A stretch of 64,000 nucleotides of DNA from Elephas maximus indicus (GCF_024166365.1 NC_064841.1:30372001-30436000); one strand, 5' to 3'; numbered from the stretch's first letter, positions 10,970-23,827 are shown. Notes: generated by a model not told the origin, from the letters alone. Made by a program: numbers and translations.

Positions 10970-12545
10970 ACCAATTTTACTGGACATCACCAAATTATTC
11001 TCCAAAGGTGCTGTGTCAATTTTCATTCTCACAGAATGTAAAATGGTACAACCACTTTAGAAATCGACTTGGCACTTTTTAAAAAGCTAGAAATAGAAGT
11101 ACCATACAATCCAGCAATCCCACTCCTAGGAATATATCCTAGAGAAATAAGAACTGTCATGTGAATAAATTTATGCACATCCTTTTTCATTGCAGCACTG
11201 TTCACGATAGCAAAAAGATGGAAACAAACTAGGTGCCCATCAATGGACAAATGGATAAACAAATTATGGTATAGTCACACAATGGAATACTACACAACGA
11301 TAAAGAACAACGATGAATCCATGAAACATCTCATCTGGAAGGCATTATGCTGAGTGAAATCAGTCAGTTGCAAAAGGACAAATATTGTATGAGACCACTA
11401 TTTTAAGAACTCAAGAAAAGGTTTAAACACAGAAGAAAATATTCTTTGATGGTTATGAGGGTAGGGGGGGAGGGAGAGGGGTATTCACTAACTAGATAGT
11501 AGACAAGAATTATCTTAGGTGAAGGGAAGGACAAAACACAATACAGGGGAAGTCAGCACAACTGGACTAAACCAAAAGCTAACAATTTCCTGGATACAAC
11601 CAAACACTTCGAGGGACAGAATAGCAGGGGCAGGGGTCTGGGACCATGGTTTCAGGGGACATCTAGGTCAAATGGCATAATAAAGTTTATTAAGAAAATG
11701 TTCCACATCCCACTTTGGTGAGTGGCATCTGGGGTCTTAAAAGCTAACGAGCAGCCATCTGATGCATCAATTGGTCCCAACCCAACTGGAGCAAAGGAGA
11801 ATGAAGAACACCAAAGACACAAGGAAAATATGAGCCCGAGAGACAGAAAGGGCCACATAAACCAGAGACTCCATCAGCCTGAGTGAGACCAGGAAGAATT
11901 AGACAGTGCCTGACTACCACCAATGACCACCCTGACAGGGAACACAAAAGTGAGTCCCTGGTGGAGCAGGAGAAAAGTGGGGTGCAGAACTCAAATTCTA
12001 GTAAAAAGACCAGACTTAATGGTCTGAGACTGGAGGGACCCCAGAACACATGGCCCCTGAACTTTCTGTAAGCCCAAAACTAAAACCATTCTCGAAGCCA
12101 ACTTTTCAGGCAAAGATTAGACTGGACTATAAGACATAAAATGATGCTTGTGAAGAATGCTTCTCAGCTCAAGTAGATACATGAGACTAAATAGGCAGCT
12201 CCTGCCCAGAGGCAAGACGAGAAGGCAGAGAGGGACAGGAGCTGGGTAAATGGGCACGGGAAATACAGGGTGGAAAGGAGGAGTGTGCTGTCACATTATA
12301 GGGAGAGCAACTAGGGTCACATAACAATGTGTGTATAAATTTCTGTATGAGAAACTGACTTGAACTGTAAACTTTCACTTAAAGTGCAATTAAAAAAAAA
12401 TTTTTTTTTTCACTCCCACGAACAGTCTATGGCAGTTCCAGTTGCTCCATATCGTCACCAGCACTTGGCATTATCATACTTTAAAAATTTTTGCCAAATG
12501 TATGAGTATGAAATAGAAGCTAATTAAATTTTTTTTTTTAATTAC
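10970..12545 (-). repeat. Ancient L1 relic split by a younger L1
   Basis: On the left, TTCTCCAAAGGTGCTGTGTC; on the right, CACTCCCACGAACAGTCTATG, GTTCCAGTTGCTCCATATCG and CACCAGCACTTGGCATTATC. Together these are the complement of an old L1 ORF2 end. The younger L1 at about 11036-12400 interrupts it. Confidence 0.7.
11036..12400 (+). mobile_element. 5'-truncated L1 (end of ORF2 plus 3'UTR)
   Basis: It begins in the last part of ORF2 (TGTAAAATGGTACAACCACT, CACAATGGAATACTACACAA, GTATGAGACCACTATTTTAA), passes a G-rich tract near 11465 and the L1 3'UTR, and ends in a poly(A) run. Flanking TTTCATTCTCAC and TTTCACTCCCAC are probable target-site copies. The reading frame is broken, so it is not active. 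Confidence 0.87.
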
Positions 12546-12685
12546 TTGCACAGAAGAAAGGTCTGGTGATCTACTTCTGAAAAATCAACCATTGAAAACC
12601 CTTTGGAGCACAGTTCTACTCGGACACACATGGGTTGCCATGAGTCAGAATCGACTCTATGGCAACTAGTCACTGGTTAATTACT
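12545..12685 (+). repeat. AfroSINE-type fragment
   Basis: It shows AGAAGAAAGGTCTGGTGATC, CTACTTCTGAAAAATCAACC, GCCATGAGTCAGAATCGACT and CTATGGCAACTAG. This is the longer-middle AfroSINE type, lacking its tRNA-like head. Confidence 0.8.
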
Positions 12686-13289
12686 AGGAGGTTGAATGTC
12701 TTTACACATATTCCCCGGCCACCTGGGTTATCTATTACATTCAATGTATACGCATATCCTTTGATAGCTGTACTTACTCAACGTAGACTTTTATGGCAAA
12801 GACTCTTAGTACTTCTTCAGATTGTATGGTAGGAAGTCCTTGTGCTTGTCTGCTTGTTTCTATTCTGTTCAATTCTTTTGTATTTCCAGTTATGGAGTCT
12901 TTTTCACCTTCTGATCCCTTTTATCTTCTTGGTACTCTACTTTTCCCCTATACCATTCTTGGACTTATGTACTCAGCCTCCGTGTCCACATGTAAAATTG
13001 TCCTCTCTAGCCACAGGATTCACTCCCCCAACCTTTCTTTGCGATATACAATCTGAAGAAGTCTTTTTTTTTTTTTTTTTTTTGAGTATAAGAAGGTAAC
13101 TGATGAATGGGACTGAAGATTACAGAAGTAGAAAGGATATAACAAAAAAGACTCAAAATCTCACACATGAAGCCAGAAATATATTGTCCAGATTATTCTC
13201 TTTTTGCCTACTCCAAGTACTAACTTGTACCGTCCACGTGTGTGCTCTAGAATATTCACAAAGAGCACTTATAAAATACTGCAAATTAC

Positions 13290-13415
13290 CTTGGAAGAGA
13301 TAATCCTCGGTGTTTTGATCAGGGTTATCAGAGCTCCCAACGATATCAAATGGAGACCTTCCTGCCATCATCTCAAACATTAGCACTCCAAGAGCCCACC
13401 AGTCGACACTAAAAC
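13290..13415 (-). CDS. PRKCI: PRKCI exon 14: kinase C-lobe (residues 431-473)
   Basis: This 126-nt exon encodes [20 protein letters not shown] followed by [20 protein letters not shown] and Gln472, with split codons at both ends. DWWALGV is the helix F motif with its invariant Asp. [12 protein letters not shown] is the insert typical of atypical PKCs. Borders are CTGAAG and GTAATT. Confidence 0.97.
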
Positions 13416-13989
13416 CTTCAGAAAAGAAATTTTGAAGCAATGAAATTATCCACTCTGCATTCTTAAAAGTCACTAATTTGAGATTCAATCTATTGCATGA
13501 AAAAATGAACAAGCAAACTCCAAAAGCGTTGTAACTATCATGGGAGGCATGCAGAAGTACAGGAGTACTTCACTTATCAACAAGGGTAGGAACCTAAAAT
13601 ATAACTTTAAATATAAAATTATGGGCAATGAAACATTAGTTTCTTTTTCCAAACATGCCTGTAATATCAGACTCATGCCCATAGCTAGCATTTTGTTTAC
13701 GGATGTAATTGAATTGTATTTGAGAATAACCTCCTATCGTCTGAAACTTGATTTTTTGCTAGATGATTAAAGATCCTTAAAGGGCCCTGGAATCAGACTG
13801 TGAGCAGCTGTCAGAAGTACCACATCTTCCTCTTCATCTGCTGAAATCCAAGGGCCAGAACCCAAGGAGTCAAATGTTTTCTTAAGGTAAATACACTCTC
13901 TGGTTCCTGACAAGGAGTCAATCTTTCCACCATCCTTCAGATTTCTGGGGAAACATCCCAGGAAATCTCAACAATCTTCCAGAGGTTCG

Positions 13990-14210
13990 TAACTCTGCAG
14001 TCTCACTGCTGAGGTGTGAATCTCTGCTCTGCCACCTTCTAGCTACATGACCTTGGGCAAGGTATTTAAATTTCTATACCTCAGTTTCCTCATCTGTAAG
14101 ATGAGGATTAACTGTGTTTACCTCATAGGGTTATTAATATATGTAAAGTGCTTAGGATAGTGCCTGGCACTGTTTATTATTTGCCACTAATAAAATATTA
14201 TTCAAATTTA
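13990..14210 (+). repeat. MIR SINE
   Basis: It reads CTCTGCTCTGCCACCTTCTA, GACCTTGGGCAAGGTATTTA, CTCAGTTTCCTCATCTGTAA and GTGCTTAGGATAGTGCCTGG in order. It lies in intron 13, about 200 bp from exon 13. Confidence 0.85.
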
Positions 14211-14406
14211 TACCTCCAAATAGTGCCAAGGACCCACTGTCTCTAATTTCAGAGTTCAGGGGTCTTCACCTATGTTTTAAAGGGATCAAGAAGGTTTATA
14301 CTAAGAAGATCAATATTAAAACACTATAGTGTACTATGATACAATTGGTATCCCATTCAACCAGCCATTCAGCATACAGCTAAGATACCACCTATTCATT
14401 TATTAC

Positions 14407-14494
14407 CATAATCTTCTCCTCTTAGAATTTCCGGAGCAATGTAATTAGGAGTACCACAGAAAGTGCTAGTTGTATCTCCTGGCCGTAATCCTTC
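14407..14494 (-). CDS. PRKCI: PRKCI exon 13: activation loop (residues 402-431)
   Basis: This 88-nt exon encodes [20 protein letters not shown], then PEILRGEDY, then one base of Gly431. Thr412 in TSTFCGTP is the PDK1 phosphorylation site, and APE (residues 421-423) closes the activation segment. Borders are TTAAAG and GTAATA. The upstream intron is 6.6 kb and holds many repeats. Confidence 0.97.
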
Positions 14495-14603
14495 CTTTAA
14501 TAAAAAAGAAAAAGAAAGAAAACTTAAGATCCAAAATTCTGTTTTAAATTCATTACTTTTGTATCAGCTATCACATAAGCTCAGACTTTATAGGTAATAT
14601 ATG

Positions 14604-14917
14604 CCAGAAGAATGAAGACGTCTGTCTTGGAAGAAATACAGCCAGAGTGCTCCTTGGAAGCAAGGATGGTGAGACTTTGTCTCACGTACTTTGGAAATGT
14701 TGACCAGTCCCTGGCAAAGGACACCATGCTTGGTAAAGTAGAAGGTCAGTGAAAAAGAGGAAAACCCTTGACAAGATGGACTGACACAGTGGTTGCAACA
14801 ATGGGCTCAAACATAACGATTGTGAGAATGGTGCAGGACTGGGCAGTGTTTTGTTCTGTTGTACACAGGGCCGCAATGAGTTGGAGCTGACCCGGTGGCA
14901 CGCAACAACAACATCAA
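14604..14917 (+). mobile_element. RTE (BovB-like) LINE 3' fragment
   Basis: It aligns with other RTE copies in the window: GTCTTGGAAGAAATACAGCC, GCAAGGATGGTGAGACTTTG, AACCCTTGACAAGATGGACT and the 3' end GAGTTGGAGCTGACCCGGTG with GCACGCAACAACAACA. It encodes only the last, non-catalytic part of the ORF and is broken. Confidence 0.88.
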
Positions 14918-15359
14918 GCTTAATACTATATCACTAGTAAAACTGCCTTTTTGATTAAAATCATAGACTACCACTAAATAACTTAAAGAAAACCTATCCT
15001 CAATAGATGTTCACAAAGACCAGTTCAATTAAGATAAAAATTACATTTAAAATAATTTATATTCTTCAAATTAAACTTTAATGTAAAATTCTAAATTATA
15101 TAAGTAAAATGAATTATATTTCATACAGATAAGAATCATTTTAAATCCTACTTCCTAAAACAACCACTGCTGGCATTATGGTGTGTTCCTTCTGGCCTTT
15201 CTTCCTAATGCACAGGTTTTTTGGTTTCTATTTTAACAGCTACAGGACAAAGAAAATTAAGGCAAAATGCACTAATAAGTATAAACAGAGAAACTACATA
15301 ATAAATGCAACAATCACCAAGACAGTATAACAAATATAAACTTGTATGCACGTATATAC

Positions 15360-15860
15360 GCAGCATCAAAATATAGATTTAGAAGTGGATAAAATTATTA
15401 GAAGAATTTCACAATCCCCAATCACGGTAAGAGATTTTAACACATCTATGTCTGTCCTATAGGGTCGCTATATGAGTCGGAATCGACTCAACGGCACTGG
15501 CTCTGGGTTGGTGTATATCAGAAAATGACAGATCAAACAGACCAAATATTAGTAAGCAGAGAAAGATTTGGCCAAAAGCTAGAGCAGGTATAGGTATGTA
15601 TCATATAGAATATATACACATACAGAACATGTACATAAGTGCAGAGAGAGAGACACAGAGATTGCCTGCTTACAAAAACAGATACTATATACCCTTTCGA
15701 GGAACATGTAAGATATTTACAAAAATTGACCAAATACTAAATCATAAAGAAAATCTCAATGTATTTCAAAAAACAGATTATCATTTAGATCATTCTCTGG
15801 TCAAAAGGCAATTAAATAAAAAATCAACAGTAAAAAGCCTTTTAAAAAGCAGAATATTAT
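15360..15860 (+). repeat. Ancient L1 ORF2 fragment with a SINE tail
   Basis: CCAAATACTAAATCATAAAG, ATTTCAAAAAACAGATTATC and ATTCTCTGGTCAAAAGGCAA follow an old L1 ORF2 endonuclease region. An AfroSINE 3' end (GTCCTATAGGGTCGC, GAGTCGGAATCGACTCAACG) interrupts it at about 15450-15515. Confidence 0.6.
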
Positions 15861-16207
15861 TATATATATAACTAAGCATCTGCTTTTTTTTACTTTGTAA
15901 GCATTGCCTATATAATCAGACTTCTTTTATTAATGGCTCCACAAAAATTCAGCTGAACATATGTACCTACAATTTAATTATTTCCCTATTGTTAGATTAT
16001 TAGATATAAAATTGCAAACAGGAAAAAATAAATAAAAGGGTATACACTGAAAATCAAGCCTTCCGCCCATTCCTGTCCCTGACTCATGTGGTAATTGTTC
16101 CCCAGAGGCAACTACTATTATGAGGCTCTTATGTGTTCCTCCAGAGATGCTGGGCATAGTATATGTAAGTATTTTTCTGCAAATTCTACTCTTTTATATA
16201 TAATATT

Positions 16208-16365
16208 GGAGCCCTGATGATCCAGTGGTTAAGACCTCGGCTGCTAACCAGTAAGATCAGCAGTTCAAATCCATCAGTTGTTCTAGGAAACCTTGTGAGG
16301 CAGTTCCACTCTGTCCTATAGGGTCACTATGAGTTGAGATCAACTTGATGGCAGTGGGTTTGGTG
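16208..16365 (+). repeat. AfroSINE
   Basis: It runs from GGAGCCCTGATGATCCAGTG through a decayed B box (CAGTTCAAATCCATC) and CCTATAGGGTCACTATGAGT to GATGGCAGTGGGTTTGG. It is about 20 bp upstream of a second SINE in the same orientation. Confidence 0.88.
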
Positions 16366-16387
16366 TTTTAGCTTTACATAAACACTA

Positions 16388-16545
16388 GAAGCCCTGGTGG
16401 TGCAGCGGTTAAGTGCTCGGCTGCTAATTGAAAAAATCGGCAGTTCCAACCCACCAGCCACTCCGTGGGAGAAAGATGTGACAGTCTGCTTCCCTAAAGA
16501 TTTACAGCCTCAGAAACCCTCTGAGACTCAAGTCAATGGAAACAG
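16388..16545 (+). repeat. AfroSINE, 3' truncated
   Basis: It begins AGAAGCCCTGGTGGTGCAGC and GGTTAAGTGCTCGGCTGC and includes the middle GAGAAAGATGTGACAGTCTG. The usual tail is short and degraded (GACTCAAGTCAATGG). With the neighbouring copy it makes a tandem SINE pair. Confidence 0.85.
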
Positions 16546-17991
16546 GTATATGATATATAACTGTTATAAACAACACTGCTATAAACATCTAGAAAAAATA
16601 TTTAGTAATACGTTGAGACTCCCAAGGATTTTTTATGATTCCTAATAGGAATATATATATCTATAATTTTTATATACTAAGAAATATTAATGCAATTTTA
16701 AGCTGCTTTATACTGTTGGCAATGGCTTGTCATACATTCTTACGATAAATGGCATGCATTTTCAAGACAATTACAGCAAGGGATTCAGTCTGTTGATCGT
16801 AACAGAGCTATGCTAAATCATTCACTCACTCAATATAGGAGCCTATGCCCATCAGCTAAATTATCTACCATAACATAGATGTTACTATTAAAATTCTCCT
16901 ACTGATGAAAAAATAAAGTCACATCAATTCATAAAATGGCTAAAGGTTTTCATTCAATAAAAGCAATGTTCATAAAATATTGTAAACATTAAGTCTGAAG
17001 ATATTAATTCAAGTTTTCAAATGCCTCCGGTCATCACTATCTTTCTGCACTCTTTATATAAAAACATCTTGTGAGAACCTGAAGAAATTAGTTAAACCTG
17101 AAGGAAGTATTTCTGGGGAAACAAAAAAAAAATTTAGTGTTTCAGGTTTCACAAGCAATTGTTATAAGCAAAAGAAATTCATTCAATACTTCCATGAAAT
17201 TAAAAATCTGCAGACTTTAATAAGTTTAAATATTGACTTTAAGTCAAGATGGGAGCATTCAAACTTTGAGGGGGTTCATTTCTCATAAATCTCAACACCA
17301 CAAGGGTGTAGAGGTGGTGGTGAGAGAAGACACAAAGTACTGTCAGTCAAGTCTTTGGGAAGAGGTTCTAACCCCTGTGTCTTTTCCCACTAATAAAACG
17401 AAGCAGCTCCTGGAGAAGGGGGAATGGTAGAGAGGGAGGTAGGCAGGAAAACCAGTTTAAAGACCTACTAAATAATATCACTGAGATTTATCAAAGAGCC
17501 TGACAAACTTGGTTGAGAATTTCTGTAAGGAATGAGAATCTATAACAAACCAATGCTATTTTTACATGAGAGAACAAAATATTAAGTAATTTTTCTCTAA
17601 TAATATCTGCCAAGCAAAACAGGATTCCCACATCTTCTTGGATAAAGAAAAAAAGAAAAGGAACTTTTCATTCCTTTTTGTGATTATTATACATGCATTA
17701 TTTAAGTAATGCATGCTCACTGCTCATTACAGTAACTTAGAAAATACAGAAAAGAAAGCAGAATAAATATGTCAGGCTACCTAACTACACAATTCTACTC
17801 TTTAAATTTTTACTTCATGTTACATTATAAGTGTTTTAAATTATATGAATTCTCTGTAAACATCTTAAATGGCTTCATAATGCCATGTTTTGTGGTCACT
17901 CCATAGTTTCCCTTATCAATCTACGTATCAGTGGTCATTTAGGTTATTTATAATATTTATCATAAACTACTATAAAAATCTTGATCATAAA

Positions 17992-19491
17992 GATGCATCA
18001 ATTGGTCTCAACCTAAGCAAAGGAGAATGAGGAACACCAAAGATACAAGGTAATCATGAGCCCGAGAGACAGAACGGGCCACATAAACCAGAGACTGTAT
18101 CAGCCTGAGACCAGAAGAACTAGATGGTGCCCAGTTACAACCGATGACTGCCCTGACAGGGAACACAACAGAGAATCCCCTGAGGGAGCAGGAGAGCAGT
18201 GAGAGGCAGACCTCAAATTCTGGTAAAAAGACCAGACTTAATGGTATGACTGAGACTAGAAGGACCCCAGAAGTCATGGTCCCCAGACCTTCTGTTAGCC
18301 CAAGACAGGAACCATTCCCAAAGCCAACTCTTCAGACATGGAGTGGACTGGACTATGGGATAGAAAATGATACTGGTGAGGATTGAGCTTCTTGGATCAA
18401 GTAGACACATGAGACTATTTTGGTATCTCCCGTCTGGAGGGGAGATGGGAGGGCAGAGGGGGTCAGAAGCTGGCTGAATGGACACGAAAACAGAGAGTGG
18501 AGGGAAGGAGTATGCTGTCTCATTAGGGGAGAGCAGCTAGGAGTATATAGCAAGGTATATATAAATTTTTGTATGAGAGACTGACTTGGTTTGTAAACTT
18601 TCACTTAAAGCACAATAAAAAATTTTTTTGAAAAAAGGACCAACCCAGTAAAACAAAAAAAACAATTACTCTAAAGCAAAGATGAGAAGGTAAGGGGGCA
18701 GGGAAGCTAGAATATTGGAAATGGTACAACCAAACCAGAATGGAATCAATGAGAATGACGACACAACGCAAAAAACGCAACCAATATCACTGAATAATCT
18801 GTGTAGAAACTGTTAAATGAGAACTTAATGTACTGCGTAAATTTTCACATTAAACACAATAGAATATTATTATATATATAAAAAAAAAAGACACTTGAGG
18901 GTAGGAAACAGCTTCTGGAAGGGCCAGGGCACAAACAAAGCAGGAAGGAGCCCTTCACCTGCCCCCAGATGTACGCTTCGATTTTTAATCTTCAATAACT
19001 TTTTATTTTACATGATTGTCATAGATTGAATTATGTACCCCACCCCCCAAAAATTTGTGTATATAAATTGGTTAGGCCATGATTCCCAGTACTGTGTGGT
19101 TGCCCTCCATTTTATGATTGTAATTTTATGTTGAGAGGATTAGGGTGGGGGGTCACCTCCCTGATCCAAGATAAAGTGAGTTTCCCTGGGGTATGGCCTG
19201 CACCACCTTCTATCTCTCAAGAGATAAAAGGAAAGGGAAGCAAGCAGAGAGCTGGGGACCTCATACCACCAAGAAAGCAGCACCAGGACCAGAGCACGTC
19301 TTTGGACCAGGGGTCCCCGCGCTTGAGAAGTTCCTTGACCAGGGGAAGATTGAAGACAAGGACCTTCCTCCAGAGCGAACAGAGAGAGAGAGGGCCTTCC
19401 CCTGGAGCTGACACCCTGAATTTGGACTTTTAGCCTACTTTACTGTGAGGAAATAAATTTCTCTTTGTTATAGCCAAAAAAAAAAAAAAAA
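17992..19491 (+). mobile_element. L1-led composite insertion (L1 3'UTR plus downstream sequence ending in an LTR)
   Basis: It starts inside the L1 3'UTR (GATGCATCAATTGGTCTCAA), passes the L1 signal AATAAA (about 18613), continues through older sequence (18630-19016) into an LTR at 19017, and ends at 19475. That is 18 nt after an AATAAA (19452-19457), followed by a 16-A run. TTGATCATAAA occurs at 17981-17991 just before it and at 19498-19508 just after, as expected for one retrotransposition event. The part beyond the L1 would be 3'-transduced. Confidence 0.7.
19017..19475 (+). repeat. MaLR-type LTR, ending at its own poly(A) site
   Basis: It starts TGTCATAGATTGAATTATG with CCCCACCCCCC, and ends CTGTGAGGAAATAAATTTCTC TTTGTTATAGCC before a poly(A) run. 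A second, complete copy lies at 59949-60466 on the other strand. The opening and end resemble MaLR (ERVL) solo LTRs. The open frames inside it are incidental. Confidence 0.65.
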
Positions 19492-19764
19492 TTTTTTTTG
19501 ATCATAAACTCTACTCATAATCCAAAATATTTACTCAGAATATCCCTAATACATTCCATCAAACTGCTTTTGAAAAGGTTGTAACAATTTTTACACCCAC
19601 CAATGACATATGAGAACACCCATTTCATTAAATTCTTATAAATACAGACTATTATAATTTTAAAACCAGTATCTGACATGCAAAAAAAAGTCTCATTATT
19701 GTTTTAATTTGTATACTTTATAACAAGGTGAACATTCTTTATAGTTTTTAGTTTTATTTTTTCT

Positions 19765-20015
19765 TGAGTTCCTGGGTGGCACAAACAGTCAAATGCTTGA
19801 CCACTAGCTGAAAGGTTGGCAATTTGAACCCTCCCAGTATGAGTTGGAATCGACTCGACAGCACTGGGCTGGGTTAGTGGTGCCTCAGAAGAGAGGCCTG
19901 GCAATCTGCTTCTGAAAGGTCACAGCCTTGAAGATTCTGTGGAGTAGTTTTACCCTATACACATGTGGGGTTGCCATGAGTCGGAATCAATCTGAGGGCA
20001 ACTAACAACAACAAA
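19765..20015 (+). repeat. AfroSINE, long type, with an internal SINE-tail insertion
   Basis: It follows GAGTTCCTGGGTGGCACAAA, ACTAGCTGAAAGGTTGGCA, GTGGTGCCTCAGAAGAGAGG and GCCATGAGTCGGAATCAATC. An extra SINE 3' tail (TATGAGTTGGAATCGACTCG) is inserted near 19839-19878, so two copies are nested. Confidence 0.8.
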
Positions 20016-20887
20016 TTTTCTCTCGAGAACTGTAAGAATGCTTTATTATTGTCATTTTTCTTTTGCAAAGGAAGGGAAAAAAAATATCTACTGGGTTAAA
20101 ATGACAGAAAGATCAAAAAGGAGACACAAATCTGTGTGATGGATACTCGGGTTAATTTACTAGTCTATTTATTATTAAATATTTACATAACAAAAATTAA
20201 AAGAATATCATAAGAAAAATGGCTTTACGTTTTGTACATAAAAGCAAAAGTAGTTGAAGGTTTTATTTTCTAACATATGCTGAACAGTTATGTCATTGAA
20301 GGTTAAACCTTATATAAGCATTGTTACAAAAGAATAAAGCATCAATTAATAAAAACACCTTATCTTTCTGAAAGTAACTAAAATTCTTATTTTATTCTAT
20401 TATTAAAAAAAATTATACTCTAGATCATATGTTTACATTTTAAATATATAAAATGATAGATATCATAGGAAAATCCTCAAACCATTATTTAATTAAAGAG
20501 TCACTAAATGGCAAAGCTGGAAGGTGATACGGAAGTAGTTGTGTTCAGGGAGTGGGATCATAGGCAATTTTTATTTCCAACTTTTCTTTGATTGTGTCAC
20601 AACTTTCAAAACAAAAAATTAACTTGAGTTGGCAAATGCTGTTACATATCTTTTTACAATTTAAAAAAAGTTACAGACAAGAAGAAATTAACTCTGATTT
20701 AATAAGATAATTATAGCCCATGTAACACAGAATATATGGAATTTGGCAAATGTTTAAGAAAAAAGTACATTTGTTTTTAAGTTATAATTCCAAAAAGTGT
20801 AACAAACCAATTAGCAATCATTTCCCCATCTCTAAACATGAAGCTTTTTTATTAAGGCCGCACTATTTTTTTTTTTTATCAGTTGCT

Positions 20888-21342
<455 letters not shown>

Positions 21343-21401
21343 TCATGTTTAAAGATTTTTTTCCTTCCGATGATTTTAGGATCTAACACTAAAAACCAAA
21401 T

Positions 21402-22045
21402 TGCACCCACCTGGAACAAGGAAGAATGAAGAACACCAAAGACACAAAATAATTATGAGCCTAAGAGACAAAAAGGACCACATAAACCAGAGACTACATC
21501 AGCCTGTGACCAGAAGAGCTAGATGGTGTCAGGCAATAACCGATGACTGCCCTGACAGGGAACTCAACAGAGAAACCCTGAGAGAGCAGGAGTGCAGTGG
21601 GACGCAGACCCCAAATTCTCGTAAAAAGACCAGACATAATGGTCAGACTGGGACGGGAGGGACCCTGGAGGGCATGGACCCCAGACCTTCTGTTACCCCA
21701 GGGCAGGAACCATTCCCAAAGCCAACTCTTCAGACAGGGATTGGACTAGAATAGGGGATGGAAAATGAGAATGGTGAAGAACAAGCTTCTTGGATCAAGT
21801 GGTCACATGAGACTATGTTGGCATCTCCTGTCTGAAGGGGAGATGAGAGGGCAGAGGAGGCCGGAAGCTACCCAAATGGACATGAGGAGAGAGAGTGGAG
21901 GGAAGTGCTGTGCTATCTCATCAGAGGGAGATCAATTAGGAGTACACAGAAAGATGTATGTAAATTTTTGTATGAGAGACTGACCTGATCTGTAAACTTT
22001 CACTTAAAGCACAATAAAAATTAATTAAAAAAAAAAAAAAATTGA
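21402..22045 (+). mobile_element. L1 3'UTR fragment (5' truncated)
   Basis: It shows CACATAAACCAGAGACTACA, CCAAAGCCAACTCTTCAGAC and GTAAACTTTCACTTAAAGC with ACAATAAAAATTAATT and a poly(A) run. AAATTGCACC at the left and AAATTGAAGCACC at the right are probable target-site copies. It lies about 170 bp upstream of the exon 12 acceptor. Confidence 0.87.
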
Positions 22046-22147
22046 AGCACCACTTTAAAACATCTGGGCCCAAAACACAATTATAAAAGTTTCAATCTAG
22101 CTTAGACTTACTATTTTTCATGAAGTTGGTAACCTGAAAGTCTGAAA

Positions 22148-22303
22148 CAGGGGTTTTTAATCTGTGTCCTTGGATGGACTTCGGCCAGTCCATACTCCTC
22201 CTTGAAGTGAAGGCAAAGTCATATGTACATTTTCTAGAAAGTTTCCACAACTTTCAACACTTCTATATGGGACTGACGACCCCAGAAAGGCTAAGAACCC
22301 ACT
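22148..22303. mobile_element. MER5A-like hAT non-autonomous DNA transposon
   Basis: It opens CAGGGGTTTTTAATCTGTGTC and closes AGAAAGGCTAAGAACCCACT, which are near-inverted repeats. Between them lie TTGGATGGACTTCGG and TACATTTTCTAGAAAG. This matches the layout of MER5A, an old mammalian hAT element. Confidence 0.72.
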
Positions 22304-22309
22304 ATAAAT

Positions 22310-23740
22310 TCATACTAAGATTTCAGAACAGGAACTAAAAGAAGCTACTCATAAAATTTAACATTAAAGTAAGAACTTTTTAAAATTACTACTAGCTTAC
22401 TGATGATAACCAGAAATGTTGGCATAAATAACAAAAATGAAACTAAACAAAATTATAAAGAATGTTATCCATGTTATAAAGCATAAAATTAAAACAATGA
22501 TGAGACTTCTTTTGTAGTTTATAGCCACTTTGGTGGCACGTTATCATGATCCCGCTTAGCGGTGTGTATGCACACCTTCTAGCTACTTAATTCTATGATC
22601 AAGGAGCTTGACCTCTTCTTTGGTTCTTAAAAAAAGCAAAAAAAAAAAAGGTATAAAACCAGAATCAGCACTTTAATACAGTAAAAACCACACCACCTCC
22701 CCCAAGCCCAACTAAACAAAGTAGGAACAAATACTAGCTATGTTCACAGCTTTGCTGTGAAGGGCGACCATTTGATAAAGTCTAAATATAAACGAACAGA
22801 AAAAGAAAAAAAAAAAAGTTTGGGCTTAACATTAGATTAGTATGGCTTATACATTCTTATAAAATTCAAGGGCAATTTCTCTTTTTGACAAGAAATAATT
22901 GGTGAGAGAGGTTTCTATTAAATTAATTTTTAAAATGAAATCTCTAACCTATGTTCTCCATTTAATAATTACATGCATATAGAAACTCATGTTTCATTTT
23001 GGCATTACTCTTATGAAGCAGGAAATACTGCTAACTATGAGTTAAAAAAAAAAAAAAAATCCCACACAAACATGGCACCGATGGATTAAACTGTTTATCT
23101 AAGGTCACAGTCAATCGGTATAAGGTCAAATATTTCATGATTCCTCCCCACCTAACTCCTCCCACATATGATTTATAATCTTTTATAATAATATCAAATT
23201 AAAGGCACAAAATTAATATTTAACACTCTTCTCTCTTATTCATGAACAGAGAAAAAGTCAAAGGCAGAACAATTCAAATTTATAATTAGAGGAAAAACAG
23301 AATCATATAATAGTTTAAGAGGAACTGTTATTACTCTCAAATATCTATTGAACAACTTTCTAATAAAAAATTGTCAAACAGAAATCACTGCAAACTGATT
23401 AAGATTAATAAGTATTTGTAAATTCATCATTTATTTAAGTGACTTGATGCTCAACATAAAAAATATTTGAAAATAACTGGTTGTAGTACTAAATGAAAAC
23501 TAAAGGTTTTCCTTTCACTACTGTTTAAACTTTTAATTGCTTAGAAAGCACTAAATACATTCTAGAATACATATTATGATTACAGTGTAATGTGAACTAA
23601 CTTTTAGCTCAGCCCCAACATACTTATAAAAAATTAACTAGTATCAAAATAAATGAATTATTTACTGTTTTCGACTACTGGCACATAAAAAGTCACTTCC
23701 CCACAAAAAATTCGACACAAACGATAAACAAAAAACTTAC
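22310..23740. other. Intron 11, right part, no recognised feature
   Basis: AT-rich intron with short A-runs (22640-22660, 22805-22815, 23043-23059). No exon, SINE or LINE is recognised. Confidence 0.5.
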
Positions 23741-23827
23741 CTGGCATGTTCTTCGGGAAGTTTTCTTTGTCTCTGCATATGAAACATTAGATCTCCTCCA
23801 TTTACATACTCTATAACAAAGAACAAC
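23741..23827 (-). CDS. PRKCI: PRKCI exon 11: kinase hinge (residues 327-356)
   Basis: This 87-nt exon encodes [20 protein letters not shown] followed by RKLPEEHA and splits an Arg codon at each end. [12 protein letters not shown] is the hinge between the two lobes, with the Phe gatekeeper region and the adenine-contacting backbone. Borders are TTTTTAG and GTAAGT. Confidence 0.97.

Noticed and set aside
13153..13512. A 119-residue open frame on the minus strand
   Set aside because: Only the part from exon 14 (13290-13415) is PRKCI coding; both ends run through splice sites into intron.
15850..18880. Shared AT-rich 20-mer at about 15850 and 18866
   Set aside because: It is a low-complexity TATTATTATATATATA run; identity by chance or simple-repeat bias is likely.
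19128..19433. Overlapping 101- and 72-residue frames
   Set aside because: They lie inside the LTR copy, and the homologous LTR at 59949-60466 also gives open frames by chance (100 and 75 residues). There is no domain.
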